In this document: one piece after another, positions 22,201 through 33,783 of the stretch
Layout of the letters: each line of letters begins with the position of its first letter
Position numbering within the stretch: position 1 is the first letter of the stretch
NCBI GenBank assembly: GCA_032622095.1
Contig: CP136065.1
Location: 35,872,732-35,936,731 of the forward strand
DNA length: 64,000 nucleotides
Direction of reading: 5' to 3'
From: Siphonodentalium dalli
Taxonomy: Eukaryota > Mollusca > Scaphopoda > Gadilida > Siphonodentaliidae
Made by a program: the position numbers and the translations under genes
Notes under the pieces: model-generated
The model's input: only the letters and a program-made list of their open reading frames with translations
Databases searched by the model: none
What the model was told of the DNA's origin: nothing

Positions 22201-23651
22201 TTATCAACGTACGATATCTCCATTCGTCGTTTATTTACATGTCTTCATGGCATATGACACTTTCCGACAAACACTTTAAGGACATTTCTAACGGGACAAT
22301 GTTTTCGTTTGAAACGTGTGGGGGAGGGGTTGGGTGGCTTTGTTCAGTCATATACTCATTGTAGCAAATGAACACACCCAGCTTCATATGTCGAGTTGTT
22401 TGTAGATGCGATCGCGAATCGCGATGGAGAGTTCAAACAATAATGAATATTTCATAATTACCCTCTAATTTGGTTGTTAAAAATAGATAATGACGACGTG
22501 TGCATAGATACATTATCAGACTACAAGTGATCATTGAGCGCTAAACGTTTTAGTTGATTGTTCGATCGTTTTGTAATTATAATAAGCTGGATGCGTGCCG
22601 GGCCACATCGTTTGCGCCACCCAGACCTTGCTTTTTGACGATGTTGGGAGACAATATTCAGAAGAAAATACTAAATGCTTGCATATAGAAATGAAATTTA
22701 TGAGCGTTTGTACATGTATGGTTTAAAATGAAAGAATCAATCGCCGACCCACCCATGGTGATATAGATGCCATTGTTGGATAAATGGGCTAAATTTGTCA
22801 GATTTTCTAGTGATGGTAAACGGGGGTATTGTATCGATCCCCTTGACTTTAATAATACTACCGTACTATTAACGTAAAACGTGCATCCAAACTGCCTCTA
22901 TCCGAGTAAGTGTATAATAGGGACAGCGCATAGAGGCCGTTTGGATGCATGGAATGGGAGCGGAGCGCGTTGCAAGTCCATGTGCACTGGTTAATATATT
23001 CATTTCCGCTTTAGCTAACAACTTGCCTGATTGCCAACAAATGCATACAGGGCAATTGGCTGCATGATATTATATTGCCCTTATGAAGGCAGCTTGGGGA
23101 GGTGCGGTCCGTGTCATGTTTATGTTGCGCACTTGGCAGAACCGGCCGTATGTTAACAATGCTGTTCTCGCTCGAGCTACCGAGATTGGAACACCTGTAT
23201 ATACATACATGTCTATTCTGCACGAGAGCATTTACCGGTATTGCATCATTTGGTTAATGATTTATTTTGGCCGAATTATACCAAATGTGCTTGTCCCTAT
23301 AAACATGCTGATGTCAACTTCCATGTACCATGCCATGACCAATGTCCCAATTGTATGGATTGTATCCCGTGCTAAATTATTTAACGACAAAATCCGACCA
23401 AGATATGCACCAGAGAACATGTTTTGCCGGACGACGCCAAATGCAAGTTATTTGTTTTCTCCCTCAACCAGATAACTTATATCAACCGAGGGCGTTTTGT
23501 AATAATGTCGTTTGGTCCCAAAAGGTTTGTCCTACTGTTTGTTTTCTTCCTGAGGGTGTTTTGTCAGAGTACCATGACAAGATATCTGGACATCAATTCA
23601 AATTCAGATGTTTATTGAACATGGATTATCATCAGAACAAAATGAAAATAT
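22201..23651 (+). other. Unassigned sequence with one hairpin, no gene
   Basis: Apart from the hairpin at 22,881-22,950 I recognise nothing. A 130-codon open frame (23,083-23,475) shows no conserved motif, no domain I know and no splice context. I do not call it. Confidence 0.6.
22881..22950 (+). repeat. Short inverted-repeat hairpin
   Basis: GTGCATCCAAACTGCCTCTA pairs with TAGAGGCCGTTTGGATGCAT across a loop of roughly 30 nt with one mismatch. Either a short foldback MITE or a structured-RNA coding hairpin; the sequence alone cannot tell which. Confidence 0.7.
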
Positions 23652-23696
23652 AACAATGATGACGATTTTATAAAAAAAAAAAAACAATGATGACGA
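23652..23696 (+). repeat. A-rich insert flanked by 14-bp direct repeats
   Basis: AACAATGATGACGA occurs at 23,652-23,665 and again at 23,683-23,696, separated only by TTTTAT and an A run. This has the outline of a target-primed insertion consisting of little more than a poly(A) tail, or of slippage. Confidence 0.6.
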
Positions 23697-23721
23697 CTTA
23701 CATAACATGTAATCAAATAAC

Positions 23722-24174
23722 TTAAAGGCACGGGAGGCCTTAATTGTCGAAAATATTCATATCTGTTCCAAACACCGTAAACAGAAAAACATTAACACGC
23801 TTAGTGTTCAATGCATATATACCATGACAATCGCGTAAACAACAGTATGTTATCATAAATATCTACTATATTTTATCTGAACAAGAGCCTGTTGTGTTAC
23901 AGAAGACTGCACAATGCTGCTGGCTAATCACACACAAATGGTATAAACGCTCTTTATTAGTTCCATATCAGGAATTCACCAACAAAGAACGCTCTTTATG
24001 TTTACCATAATAATATAAACAAACACCAGAAAAGTAACTGTTTATGCTTTTTGTTTTACATAACAATGGTCAAACATATGTCTACATTTTGATGTTCTTT
24101 CTGTTTGTGCCGGTTTTTGACGGGTGGAAACATTTTGACAGGATACCCACCGCCAAGGCCTCCCGTACCTTTAA
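23722..24174 (+). mobile_element. Solitary TTAA MITE, diverged subfamily (453 bp)
   Basis: Ends TTAA-AGGCACGGGAGGCCTT and AAGGCCTCCCGTACCT-TTAA (one TIR difference over 16 nt), flanked by TTAA on both sides. The interior keeps the family order: CAACAGTATG, AACGCTCTTTATTAG, AACGCTCTTTATG, CTGTTTGTGCCGG, GATACCCACCGCC. Because it stands alone, it fixes the true family ends independently of the satellite copies. Confidence 0.9.
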
Positions 24175-24559
24175 ACGTACAACTGGATAGCTTCTATCTC
24201 ATGACATGACTAGACTACTTTGTGGCACATGAGGGGTTTCTGAATTATGACGTAGACAGGACACCGATAATGATGAATGTTCACTAATCCTGATATGGCA
24301 CCAGAGATAAAATGGGAAATAAACAGTATCCGTTATCATGAAAGCCCTTGTTGCACTTCCATCCGAACTGTGTGGTGAACCATTGACCGATTTAATTTGG
24401 ATATGGCTCAACATGATCATTATGCCAAAGTTATATTTGTCCCAGGAAAACTACGAAAACCAACAGCGTCTGTCCGAGTGTGCGTCATTTCGTCCGTGCA
24501 TGCGCATTTTGGTTTGCGAACGATAACTTTAGTAACGTTAAAATTGTATTAATTTTCTG

Positions 24560-24730
24560 CGCATGTTTTATCTCTGTACTCCCCATAAGCGTCCCTGGAC
24601 GCTTTTGCACTATTTCCACATAAGCGCATGTGGACGCCTCGCAACATATCCCTAGACGCGCATAAGAGCGCGTTACCAAACTTCCCCACAAGCGCCCTAG
24701 AGCGCCACACTAGGCCCAGACTGTACTAAT
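24560..24730 (+). repeat. Cluster of GCG-type short repeats upstream of the piggyBac remnant
   Basis: Motifs of the form CATAAGCGYYYNTGGACGC occur at about 24,585, 24,620 and, degenerate, at 24,655 and 24,690 (CACAAGCGCCCTAGAGCGCC), some in inverted relation. Possibly the 5' subterminal region of the piggyBac element. A TTAA occurs at 24,538, but I could not match an inverted partner at the right side. Confidence 0.35.
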
Positions 24731-24895
24731 GAGTTCGCCCCTATGCCCCCCGCTTTTGCTATGTTTCTAATCGAGACCACCCGGTTATGTCAACTCGTTA
24801 TTTGCCTATCTAATAACAATAAACGTGGCACCGTGTGCATCGCGCGCGACACATGCTGTGTTACTTGGGTACCATTCTAAGTATTTACGAACAAC

Positions 24896-26343
24896 ATGGC
24901 TGCAACATTTTCGAAACAGCAAGTGATCGACATGTTAATGGGAGATGATAGCGATTTTAGCGGAGATTGCGGTTCCTCGTCATCAGAAGATTCAGACGAC
25001 GATTACTCTGCCCCTGCTACCAGCGACAATGTGACCTCCATCGATGATAGCAGCTTGAATAATAACCAGATTGGCTGGTCAAATAAACTTCGAAAGGTAT
25101 CACTTCAGCCATTTACCCAAAGGACAGGGCCAGTTATACCAGATTAATTCGATACTGATACAGCAACAGCTTTGGAATATTTCAATTTTATGTTCTCGCC
25201 ATCGAAGTATGCCGAAATAGCCAGGCATACTAACAACTATGCCAAGTGGAAAATGGAAGAAAAGGGCGAGACTGATAAATACTGGTCTGATATTTCGGAA
25301 CTAGAACTTCGTGCGTACATCGGTATGAACATCATGATGGGTGTGAATGACCTTCCCTCATACAAGCAGTACTGGTCACATGCTGAGTTTATCGGAAACG
25401 CCGGCATCAGCAAAGTAAAACCAATAAAACGAGGGATCAAAATATGGATGATGTACGATGCCACCAATGCCTACCTGTTAAACTTTGAAGTATACCTCGG
25501 AAAGCATTATTTCAAACCGGTTGGAAAAGGTCTCGGGTATGATGTGGTTACGTCATTGTCATCGGATTTGTGTGACAAACATTACTGTTTGTTCTTTGAT
25601 AACTATTTTACAAGTGTGCACCTCATGCAGGACTTATATACTAAACGATGGGTTTTACTCGTGTGGCACCGTTTGGCAGAACAGGAAAGGATTCCCGAAG
25701 GATTTACAGCGACTGAAGAAAATTAATCGAGGTGACTATAACACTAGGCAGGATGGCGAATTTCTCACGGCAACGGTATGGCAGGACAAGAAACAAGTGT
25801 TCACCCTTAGCACGATGACTGACCCAACGACAGATATCATGGCTAATCGGCGCCAGGGAAAAACAATTTTTGAAGCGACTCAGCCGATGAGCATATTCGT
25901 GTACAACAAGTACATGAATGGTGTTGACAAACATGATCAGTTGAGGATGACGTATCTCCTCGGTCGCGAAAGGAAAAAGCATGGAAATGCATCTTCTGGT
26001 TGGTCGCCAATTCATCAATAGTTAACAGTTTCATCTTGTTCAAAGAAACATCAAACAGACATAATTCTAAGAAGGTGTTCGCGCATATGGATTTTAGGAT
26101 TGAACTGGCTCATCAACTGATTGCAGGATATTCTTCTAGAAAACTCAAAGCACAAGAAGGGCCACGTGCCCTCAATATATCACCAGAAAACTCAAACGGA
26201 CACGTGTCCACACACATGGGACGCAAGAACCGATGTCGGGTTCATCTGAACTCAAAAGAAAGAAAAGAAACTGTATTTGGTTGCAAACTCTCCAATGTTC
26301 ATCTATGTAAGGACGGTTGCCATTTCAAGTATCATTGTAGTTG
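24896..26343 (+). pseudogene. piggyBac-type transposase (PGBD4-like), inactivated
   Basis: A piggyBac transposase moves TTAA-flanked DNA by cut-and-paste. Residues 1-84 from ATG 24,896 give an acidic Ser/Asp-rich N-terminus. An in-frame TAA (25,145) interrupts it, and the same frame continues with FNFMFSPSKYAEIARHTNNY, a typical transposase start. ISKVKPIKRGIKIWMMYDA joins two normally distant blocks, so roughly 90 residues including the first catalytic Asp (usual SIDE motif) are deleted. The second Asp (DNYFTS) and third Asp (MNGVDKHDQLR) remain. Frame changes follow near 25,640-25,720 and near 25,990. The tail keeps the Cys/His zinc-finger pattern (CRVHLN...CKLSNVHLC...CHFKYHC). A full family member has about 550-600 residues. 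It cannot make active enzyme. Confidence 0.95.
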
Positions 26344-26344
26344 A

Positions 26345-26587
26345 ACGTTCCGAACAATTATGGATTATGGTTATGAGATATATAGTGCATGGACATCACA
26401 GAGAACCCAATGTGTATCTAATGTATATTGCTATACTCAGTTAACATTCAAACTATCCAATTATATTAATTGTTCACGCAACACATTTCATGATATAATT
26501 TCAAATTTGGTGAATTGCACGATTTGACTCAGTTATAATTTCAAACCAAATTATAACATTCAAAAACAAATTTATTGCGAAATATTT
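26345..26587 (+). other. 3' flank of piggyBac remnant, no gene
   Basis: AT-rich. Contains an ATTATAATTTCAAA-type direct repeat near 26,500 and 26,535. No piggyBac right TIR could be identified. Confidence 0.5.
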
Positions 26588-27139
26588 TTAAAGATACGGG
26601 CGGCGTTCGCGGTGGGTATGGTGTTAAAACATTCATATCCTTGAAAAACCACCATAAACAGAAGGAATAGTAAGATATGGACATAGCTTGTTCTTATACC
26701 AATCAGAAATATGGCATAAACAGTATGTTATTGTCAATTTGTTCCCCTTTGTTATGTAAACAAAAGCAAAAAAAATACGTTTCATTGCTTTTGTTTAGAT
26801 CTGGATATGACACACATAAAGCGCGTTGTTTGTTACTGTTTTCCTGATAGGGAAATAATAAAGAGCGTTTATATCATTTTTGTATGAATAACCAATAGAA
26901 TTTCGGTCTGTTATGTTATTTACGTACACCATTGTACGTCTTGACGACAATACACTATTTACGCGCTGATTATGTTTGGCATATGAGTTGAACTGTATAT
27001 ACATGATATATCAGTACACGACATTGGTTATAATAATTAAAGACACGGGCGTATATACATGTATGTTGGCGTTCATTCTGTTGATGCCGATTTGAACAAA
27101 TATAAATATTTCTGCAACGGATGTCGCCCGTGACTTTAA
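26588..27139 (-). mobile_element. Solitary TTAA MITE in reverse orientation, with internal insertion
   Basis: TTAA-AGATACGGGCGGCG at the left is the family right end inverted. CGCCCGTGAC-TTTAA at the right is the family left end inverted, with TTAA on both sides. The interior carries AATAAAGAGCGTTTATA, the inverted box. Near 27,002-27,075 an extra piece (CATGATATATCAGTACACG ... TTAAAGACACGGGCG) is a second left-end fragment with spacer, showing recombination or nested insertion. Confidence 0.85.
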
Positions 27140-29055
27140 TAATGGTTGCATTAGTTGAAAATCGACTATAACCAAGATCGCTATTTGCGTCGTTTTAGAA
27201 ACACCAGCGCAGTTATTATTATATTTTTCAAAAATATATATGTTATTGAATGTTTTTGTTTTATCAAATCGCTCTAGTTATCCAATCACCTTGAAAATTA
27301 CAACTTTAGAAAAATAACGGTACTTTTTCGTAACGGAATTAGTTTGCCCGACCCGCATCATAGCAATTCAACATGACCACCGGCATCATAGTATATTAGC
27401 ATGCCCACTTGACCAGGGGTGGATACGCGACAGCTCAGCTACAGTTATGTACTATTGTTTCAAACCGCTTAACATCAAATGGCTGGTGTTGCATGCATGT
27501 TTCAGTCAATCGTTATGTTACAATTAGCTTGATCGAAGAGTTCACAAACTATTTTCTCAAACATGTTTGGTTTTTGAGTAAAAGGAAATATCTATATCAA
27601 TACAATGTGTACATTGTGCGGTCCTTTTTCTGATAATGTTGGTATATGTTTCTGGTGTTTCTGACGTATGTGATAAAATAGTGTGTAATCGTACACCTAT
27701 ATACCTGTATATGGATTGTTTCAAATTTCTCTTATATTATATAATGCGGCTAAATTTTAAATGGTGATGCCATACAGTGTTTGCACGAAGATGAACTTCC
27801 AAGCACGACGTGTTATATAATAGGTGTTTTCGAAGTCGAAATCAAAGTTGATATTGAGTAAATAGACAACGCGCCATAAAACCAATGACATACACGTATA
27901 CCTATGATCTTGCCTGCATCACGATTACCATTGATTTGTGCTAATAAATCAGAAGCCGTGCGGTATATACACGTAAGCATTACGCACTCTGGAAGCGGAA
28001 CATACTTATGTATGTACAGCGAATTACCAATGAATAATAATTATAATTGAATTGTATGTGTATGTTCTATATTATCACTTCTGTTAACTGTTACATTTGC
28101 ATGTTAGTTTATAGTAATAAACAATCACAAACATCACTATTCTGAAAATATATTTTAAAACCTTACTTGAATTTCGTAGTGCGACATCGCGTTATTTTGG
28201 CTGAACGAAATAGAAGATATCTAGTGTTCTGAATTGATACCGGACAAATATATTTGATTATTTTCGCGACCGACTAGCTGCACTTTTCGCCAGCGGAAAT
28301 ACATATGTTCTGGCAGTAACAACAGAAACTCATTATCGCCAGAAACAATATACATGCGTTGACGACAAGTTGGTCGCGAAATTAGGTCCTTAAGCCATAT
28401 CATGAGATATTTCTGGTATTAATTATGAGAAGAAAACAAAACACATTTTCTTTGAATTGTTTACAAAATACTTTTGGGAGTTGGTGACTTTCCAAAATAA
28501 GACGAGTCTAAATCCTGAACAAGGATCATTTGTATAAGACCTATTTTATTGTCACAATGTGACAATCGTGTGCAAACACGTCGTGGTCACTTCAACCCAT
28601 GTAATCTGAGTAAATGATGAGATTTTGTATGGAATATTAAAAGCAACATTTCAGAGCTGACGAAACGCACAATACATATAGTTTGATATACTGATATTGA
28701 ACTAATCCCAACAGAAATGTCGAAGATACTTGCTTGCCCAGGGCTCTTATACACAGGTGTCGATTTTCTCATATTACGACACACGTCCCGGCTTACGGTC
28801 ATTATCCCCAGTTGGAGCTGTCACTCCAACAGCCTACCTTCACTGCGTCAACACAGTAACAGGTTTATCACCATTTACGGAGCAACGGGATACTTTCTGA
28901 CAAGCCAAAACTTATGGGGAAATAGCGTCTGGTACTTTATATATGCCCGGGAACACACCGTCGGTATTATGTTATAGCTGCAGGGAGATGAAGGGGTGGC
29001 TTATACAGCTAGTGTGGGAACTAAAGAGTTAAATATCTTATAAATATGTTCAGTG
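27140..29055 (+). other. Unassigned AT-rich sequence, no gene
   Basis: No domain, splice-framed exon or repeat that I recognise. Short open frames (for example at 27,409 and 28,717) have no conserved features. Confidence 0.55.
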
Positions 29056-29059
29056 CGTA

Positions 29060-29345
29060 AATACAATTCAAGTTCGAAAATGGGTTCGGTCCGAATCATT
29101 TTTTACTAAGTTATGACCCTTTTTACTTAGAATTTTCCAAATTTGAGATTTCTCGATAAATTTAAATTGGGCTGTTTGGTCTGAAGGAAATGTGTATGTT
29201 AGCTGTTTAGTGCCAAATACAGGTCTATACTAAGGGTTTGTTTCGAATAAGTTTTACTGAGTTCTGGCCCATTTTAGAGTAAGGATTTTCCAAATTTGAG
29301 GTTTCTGGATAACTCAAGTTTTGGTTATTTGATCGGAACCAAATT
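29060..29345 (+). repeat. Diverged two-copy short repeat
   Basis: GTTCGGTCCGAATCATTTTT, ACTAAGTTATGACCC and CCAAATTTGAGATTTCT recur about 175-180 bp later as TTTCGAATAAGTTTTACTG, AGTTCTGGCCC and CCAAATTTGAGGTTTCT. A dispersed-repeat style with a 'gttatggccc' phrase, as in 49,842-51,333. Confidence 0.5.
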
Positions 29346-29349
29346 TGAT

Positions 29350-30049
29350 GTATGATTTTTCCAGTCATATTTTGTTACCAAGAAGACCCTTATCGCTTGT
29401 CCAGGATCATCTATAAATTATGTCCTACTTTCTAGAAAGGCAATGCCCTAAATGAATCAAATTTAAAGGGGATATTTATATTATTTAAAGGGGCATTGTG
29501 TCCTCAGTACGTATGTGGCTTATTTCATGCTGTATTAAATTGTAATGATGTTGAGAAAATACTATTGTATAAGTTACTTTAATATAATAGTAAATAAAAT
29601 GCCATACAAAAACACTCATTGTCGAAGCAGTCAGTTGCTATTTGCAATATTGAAATACAGTATATCGAGTTTGAATATACAAGCTCTGTTTAGTTGTTTT
29701 GAACAGAAAATAGCTATGTGATTTTATTTATATATTACTTTTATAATAAAATACAGGTAGCCCACAATCGTGCTACAATAAAATAACCCAGTAAGTCATG
29801 AGTGTTTGTGAACCTGATTCTTTTCATGCAACTTTGTCTTGCGTGGGTTCGTGGAACTGGTTGTAATGAACATATTCTTTCTTAAACAATTAATGAATTT
29901 CTTTGCATATATATAGCATGGACACCAGTCAGAATAATTTTATTGGTGCCAACAACAATATCAGAAGGTGTATTAAACCATTCGCAATGGATGTGTTATA
30001 TAATTATTGTTTATTGACCTCCAAGTATGAAGAGCTAACGAGTTATGTG
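29350..30049 (+). other. Unassigned AT-rich sequence, no gene
   Basis: Nothing recognisable. The 74-codon frame at 29,903 overlaps the start of the following tandem array and is not supported. Confidence 0.5.
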
Positions 30050-30950
30050 GCTTATATTGACACGTATGAATACCTATACAGTGAAAAATGGGTGGCATAC
30101 AAAGTCAAATATAACTCTTTTGAGTAGTACTCATTAGGGGCAATAGCCTAACCTGTATATGCAATGCGCTGAAAACAGTTATTAGGGAGACATATATAAC
30201 GAGCACGTACGTGTCTCCATAATCACGGTTTATCGCCTATCAGTTAACTTGAGAAAGTTAATATTCCCACAATACCCGCGTGTGGCTTCTATATATATAT
30301 ATGGACACGTATTTATATATATACAATAAATAAGTTGGTGGCAAACAAAGCCAAATATTACTCTTTTGAGTCGCAATCATTGGGGATAATAACATAACGT
30401 GTACATATGCAATACGTTGCAGAAACATACATGCATGCTGGTTATCTTTGTCTCCTTAATAACGGTTTATTACGTATAAGTTAATGTGAGAAAGTTAATA
30501 TTCCCACAATACCCATATAGTGGCTTCTATAGACACGTATGTATATCAATACAGTAACAAATGAGTGGCATACAAAACAAATATAACACTTTTGAGTTGT
30601 AATCTTTAAGGACAATAACCTAACATGCATATGCAATGCGTTGAAATCCGTCAATAGGGAGACACATATAACCAGCATGTATGTGCCTCCCTAATCATGG
30701 TTTATTACATATCAGTTAATTTGAGAAAGTTAATATTCCCACAGTGTCCACTATGTGGCTTCTATGGACACGTATTTATACCTATACAATAACAAATTGG
30801 GTGGCATACAAAGTCAAATATAAGTCTTTGAGTTGTCATCATTAGGGACAATAACCTAACGTGTATATGCAATGCGTTGAAAACAGTTATTGGGGAGACA
30901 TATATAACCAGCGTGTACGTGTCTACCTAATCACAGTTTTTTTTACCTAT
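30050..30950 (+). repeat. Tandem array, four units of about 228-246 bp
   Basis: The GTGGCATACAAAGTCAAATA segment recurs at about 30,090, 30,336, 30,564 and 30,799. Each unit contains a dyad built from TTAGGGAGACA and TGTCTCCYTAAT separated by about 25 bp, then GAGAAAGTTAATATTCCCAC and TGTGGCTTCTAT...GGACACGTAT. Confidence 0.88.
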
Positions 30951-31399
30951 CAGTTATCATTTATTATATTAACTCGCCACGTTATAGTACGGGGGGAACA
31001 GTCATATTGTACTCCCAAATGTCATATTGGACTCCCGAGTGTACAATGCCACGTTATATTGGGACTCTGTGACGTAACGAATTACCTATTGCGAAATAAA
31101 CTGGTGAAATTGTGATGCGCGTACAACAGATTTAGCAAACGTTTCACTTCCGCGTTGAGTATTTTTTATTGCCGTGTTTACTGTTCCAAATCAAATCATG
31201 CATACTGTGTGTTTCGTCATCACGGTTTCTACAAATAAAATGCGAGCGCACAATATCCATGTAACTTGTTAGTTTTTAATCATTCTACATTTATATTTAT
31301 CTGATTTAAAAAATAAAACGATGAAAATACTAGGCACACACACACAGTAACATACTGGTATATAAGCCTTTTATCAAAGTCGGAATGTCATTTTGAAAA

Positions 31400-32240
31400 G
31401 ATAAGAGATCACCCATGACTATCTTTAAACGATTTAGAATTTGGAAAGTTGACGCATAATTTGGTCGCCTATTATAAAAAATAACCAAAAACAACCATGT
31501 CATCGATGACCTTTCACCTATTAAATGGCGATCGCGATCTTTAAAAAAAATCGTATTAGTAGCGAAAACAGGAATGGATGTTTACATAGCACGTGTCTAA
31601 TTATGCCAGCTAATGGGATTTTATATTCGAGAACAGTTGAAGCTGCTTTCACAGACCTGCGGCGGACGCACAAGGCCAACGCTATCGGGTTTGTGGCTGA
31701 CCACTGGCACTGTGCATAAACCGATAGCCGCAGACACTGCACGCATGCGTCAGCCGCAGGTCTGTGAAATCAGCTTTAACTTCAGACAGACAAAATTGCG
31801 ACTACGACCTCCAAGTCATCTGGCCATGTGAACGGGTTCCAAACAATTATGTTTCGAGTGAAAAGGTCAGAGGTAGCAAATTACTCTAAATGACGCGGAA
31901 CGTGAAATGTTGACGCTTCATTTTGTCGCATATTGCAATTTTAGAAGATATGAACACTTCAATTAAAACAAGTTGTAAATTTTCAATGATCTTCCCACAA
32001 CAATCATGTGATCGATTTTGCAAAAAAAATGTATTGGTAATCGCATTAGCGCAAATATGACTGTACGATTACACACCACATGTCCCAATTAGGCCAGATA
32101 AAGGGATTTTATAATCGACAACGGTTAAACCACAAGACAGACCACCACACTGTTGGTCCAACCAAATTGCGACCACGCCCTTTAGGCCATGTGTACGTGT
32201 GAACGGGTCCCAAACCATATTCTTGCATATGGCGAAGTCC
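31400..32240 (+). repeat. Diverged tandem duplication (about 480-bp units)
   Basis: Unit 1 (GTTGACGCATAATTTGGTCG ... AATTATGCCAGCTAATGGGA ... CATGTGAACGGGTTCC) aligns with unit 2 (GTTGACGCTTCATTTTGTCG ... AATTAGGCCAGATAAAGGGA ... CGTGTGAACGGGTCCC). Unit 1 holds an extra hairpin MITE at 31,635-31,782. No gene. Confidence 0.75.
31635..31782 (+). mobile_element. Hairpin MITE (about 148 bp) with paralogous site lacking it
   Basis: TTTCACAGACCTGCGGC and GCCGCAGGTCTGTGAAA are exact inverted repeats, with AGTTGAAGCTG and CAGCTTTAACT outside them and CGCTATCGG/CCGATAGC inside. Unit 2 of the tandem duplication has a short unrelated stretch at the corresponding point, so the hairpin was inserted into unit 1 or lost from unit 2. 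Confidence 0.75.
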
Positions 32241-32490
32241 ACCCGTTATGTGTGTACACCTCCTTTGGTAAGAAATACTGCTGACCTTGTGATTTTGATT
32301 GCGAATTATAAATGTTATACCTAAACAGAATACAACCAAAGCATATTATGCAATCTGATTGTTAACATTTATGAGGCCTGATAACCCTGTCTAGATCACA
32401 GGACGTATAACTGTTATATTTATATATTTACATACACCTGATATCTCTTCCGATTTCCCCATAGCGTTACGGTAGACACGCCCCCTTATT

Positions 32491-32558
32491 CAATGCGTTC
32501 ATAAATCTATGAACGTAACGTCACGTTCAATGTCGTTCATAGGTTTATGAACACATTG
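32491..32558 (+). repeat. 68-bp palindromic mini-element
   Basis: CAATGCGTTCATAAATCTAT at the left and ATAGGTTTATGAACACATTG at the right are inverted repeats. Inside, GAACGTAACGTCACGTTC is itself a dyad. No transposase; a foldback MITE or regulatory palindrome. Confidence 0.65.
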
Positions 32559-32749
32559 TTCCCGGAAATCACCGGGGATTGTCGGACATTACCGACTGCT
32601 TGAGTATCTAGTCAGCCAATACGCCAAGGATTTGATAGCAAACAATATGTAATCGAGGTTCACGATTGGATGGCTTGTGGCATCTGATCGCGAGCACGGG
32701 TGGCACAAGATGTTCGGTTGACTATCAGAATGTTGGTTATCATATAATT

Positions 32750-32905
32750 CCATAATATGTCAAATATAGCGAATTATCGAAATATGAAATACAACGAAAA
32801 AGCGAAATATGAAAATACAGCGAAATAGCACGAAAAATCGAAATAGGAAAATACAGGGAAATAGCGAAATAGGGCAAAATATAGAGCAAAATATAGAAAT
32901 AGGAA
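32750..32905 (+). repeat. Degenerate GAAATA-type low-complexity repeat
   Basis: Repeating phrases such as GCGAAATATGAAAATACA and GCGAAATAGGGCAAAATA with variable spacing. The minus-strand open frame here is a compositional artefact (repeats of ISLYF). Confidence 0.75.
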
Positions 32906-33018
32906 ATTATTTTTATAAACGAAATAACGGACATATTTGAAAAAAGTGTTTTTGACTTAATAACGGACATATTTGGAGAAGTGTTTTAAAGAGCGTAAGT
33001 ATATAAATATGAATAATA

Positions 33019-33155
33019 AACGGCGGACTCAACGTGGTCATGGGTTTTGACTGCGATAAAAAATCAGCAAACTCCGCATGAACCCCTTTGGGGTTTATGC
33101 AGTTTGCTGAATTTTTCTCGCGGTCAAAATCCCATGACCACATTGAAACCGCCGT
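33019..33155 (+). mobile_element. 137-bp near-perfect hairpin element
   Basis: Almost the whole segment folds on itself. AACGGCGG, GTGGTCATGGG, ATCAGCAAACT and GCATGAACCCC on the left pair in order with GGGGTTTATGC, AGTTTGCTGA, CCCATGACCAC and CCGCCGTT on the right around a TTT loop. Either a young foldback MITE or a long-hairpin small-RNA source. Two direct 'ACGGACATATTTG' units lie just upstream (32,927-32,975). Confidence 0.8.
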
Positions 33156-33783
33156 TCATTTCTTATATAAAACAAAGTGCACCATTCCAAATTTCATGCA
33201 TAGAAACAAGTTTTATTCCACACCGAGATGCCAGGCCAGATGGCACTGAGTAAAATTTTATTCCATAAAATTATATGGATAGCATACACACACTGTTTAC
33301 ATTTAAAACAATTACATGTTTCTGAAATACGCTCAAATTCTTTCATCCTATCTGTGGTTCTACGTAACTATGGGTGAGAATTTCACACTATATGTGCCAT
33401 GAATCTGAATGAGCTAAGATCGCATGTAGTAACATCATGATTTATAATGGAATATGCAATGGTTTGAATGTAATCAATTTCAATTGGGGGAGGGTCCGGG
33501 AGGGTGCGCGAGATCTTTTTTTTGGATTTACAGCTGGGAGTTACCGTTCAAATCTCGAGATTAACGGGGTCTTTATTGGTGTTATATGGTGCTGACAGGT
33601 TCATTTAATGACAAAATTACGATTAGCCAATTAAGCTGGATAAACAACTCATGTGGCGGCACACGTCGGTTTCATTTGCGGCCCAACCAAATATACCACA
33701 TGTAATTTCATTAGGTTGTCGCTTGAGGGACCTAGCAGCAATAATACGCATCGTAGCATTGATCTTGGTTACGAGCATTTTTG
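33156..33783 (+). other. Unassigned sequence, no gene
   Basis: Nothing recognisable. A T-rich run and GGGGGAGGGTCCGGGAGGGT near 33,485 are the only notable compositions. Confidence 0.5.

Noticed and set aside
23083-23475. 130-codon open frame
   Set aside because: No recognisable domain, no splice context and flanked by repeats; length is compatible with chance.
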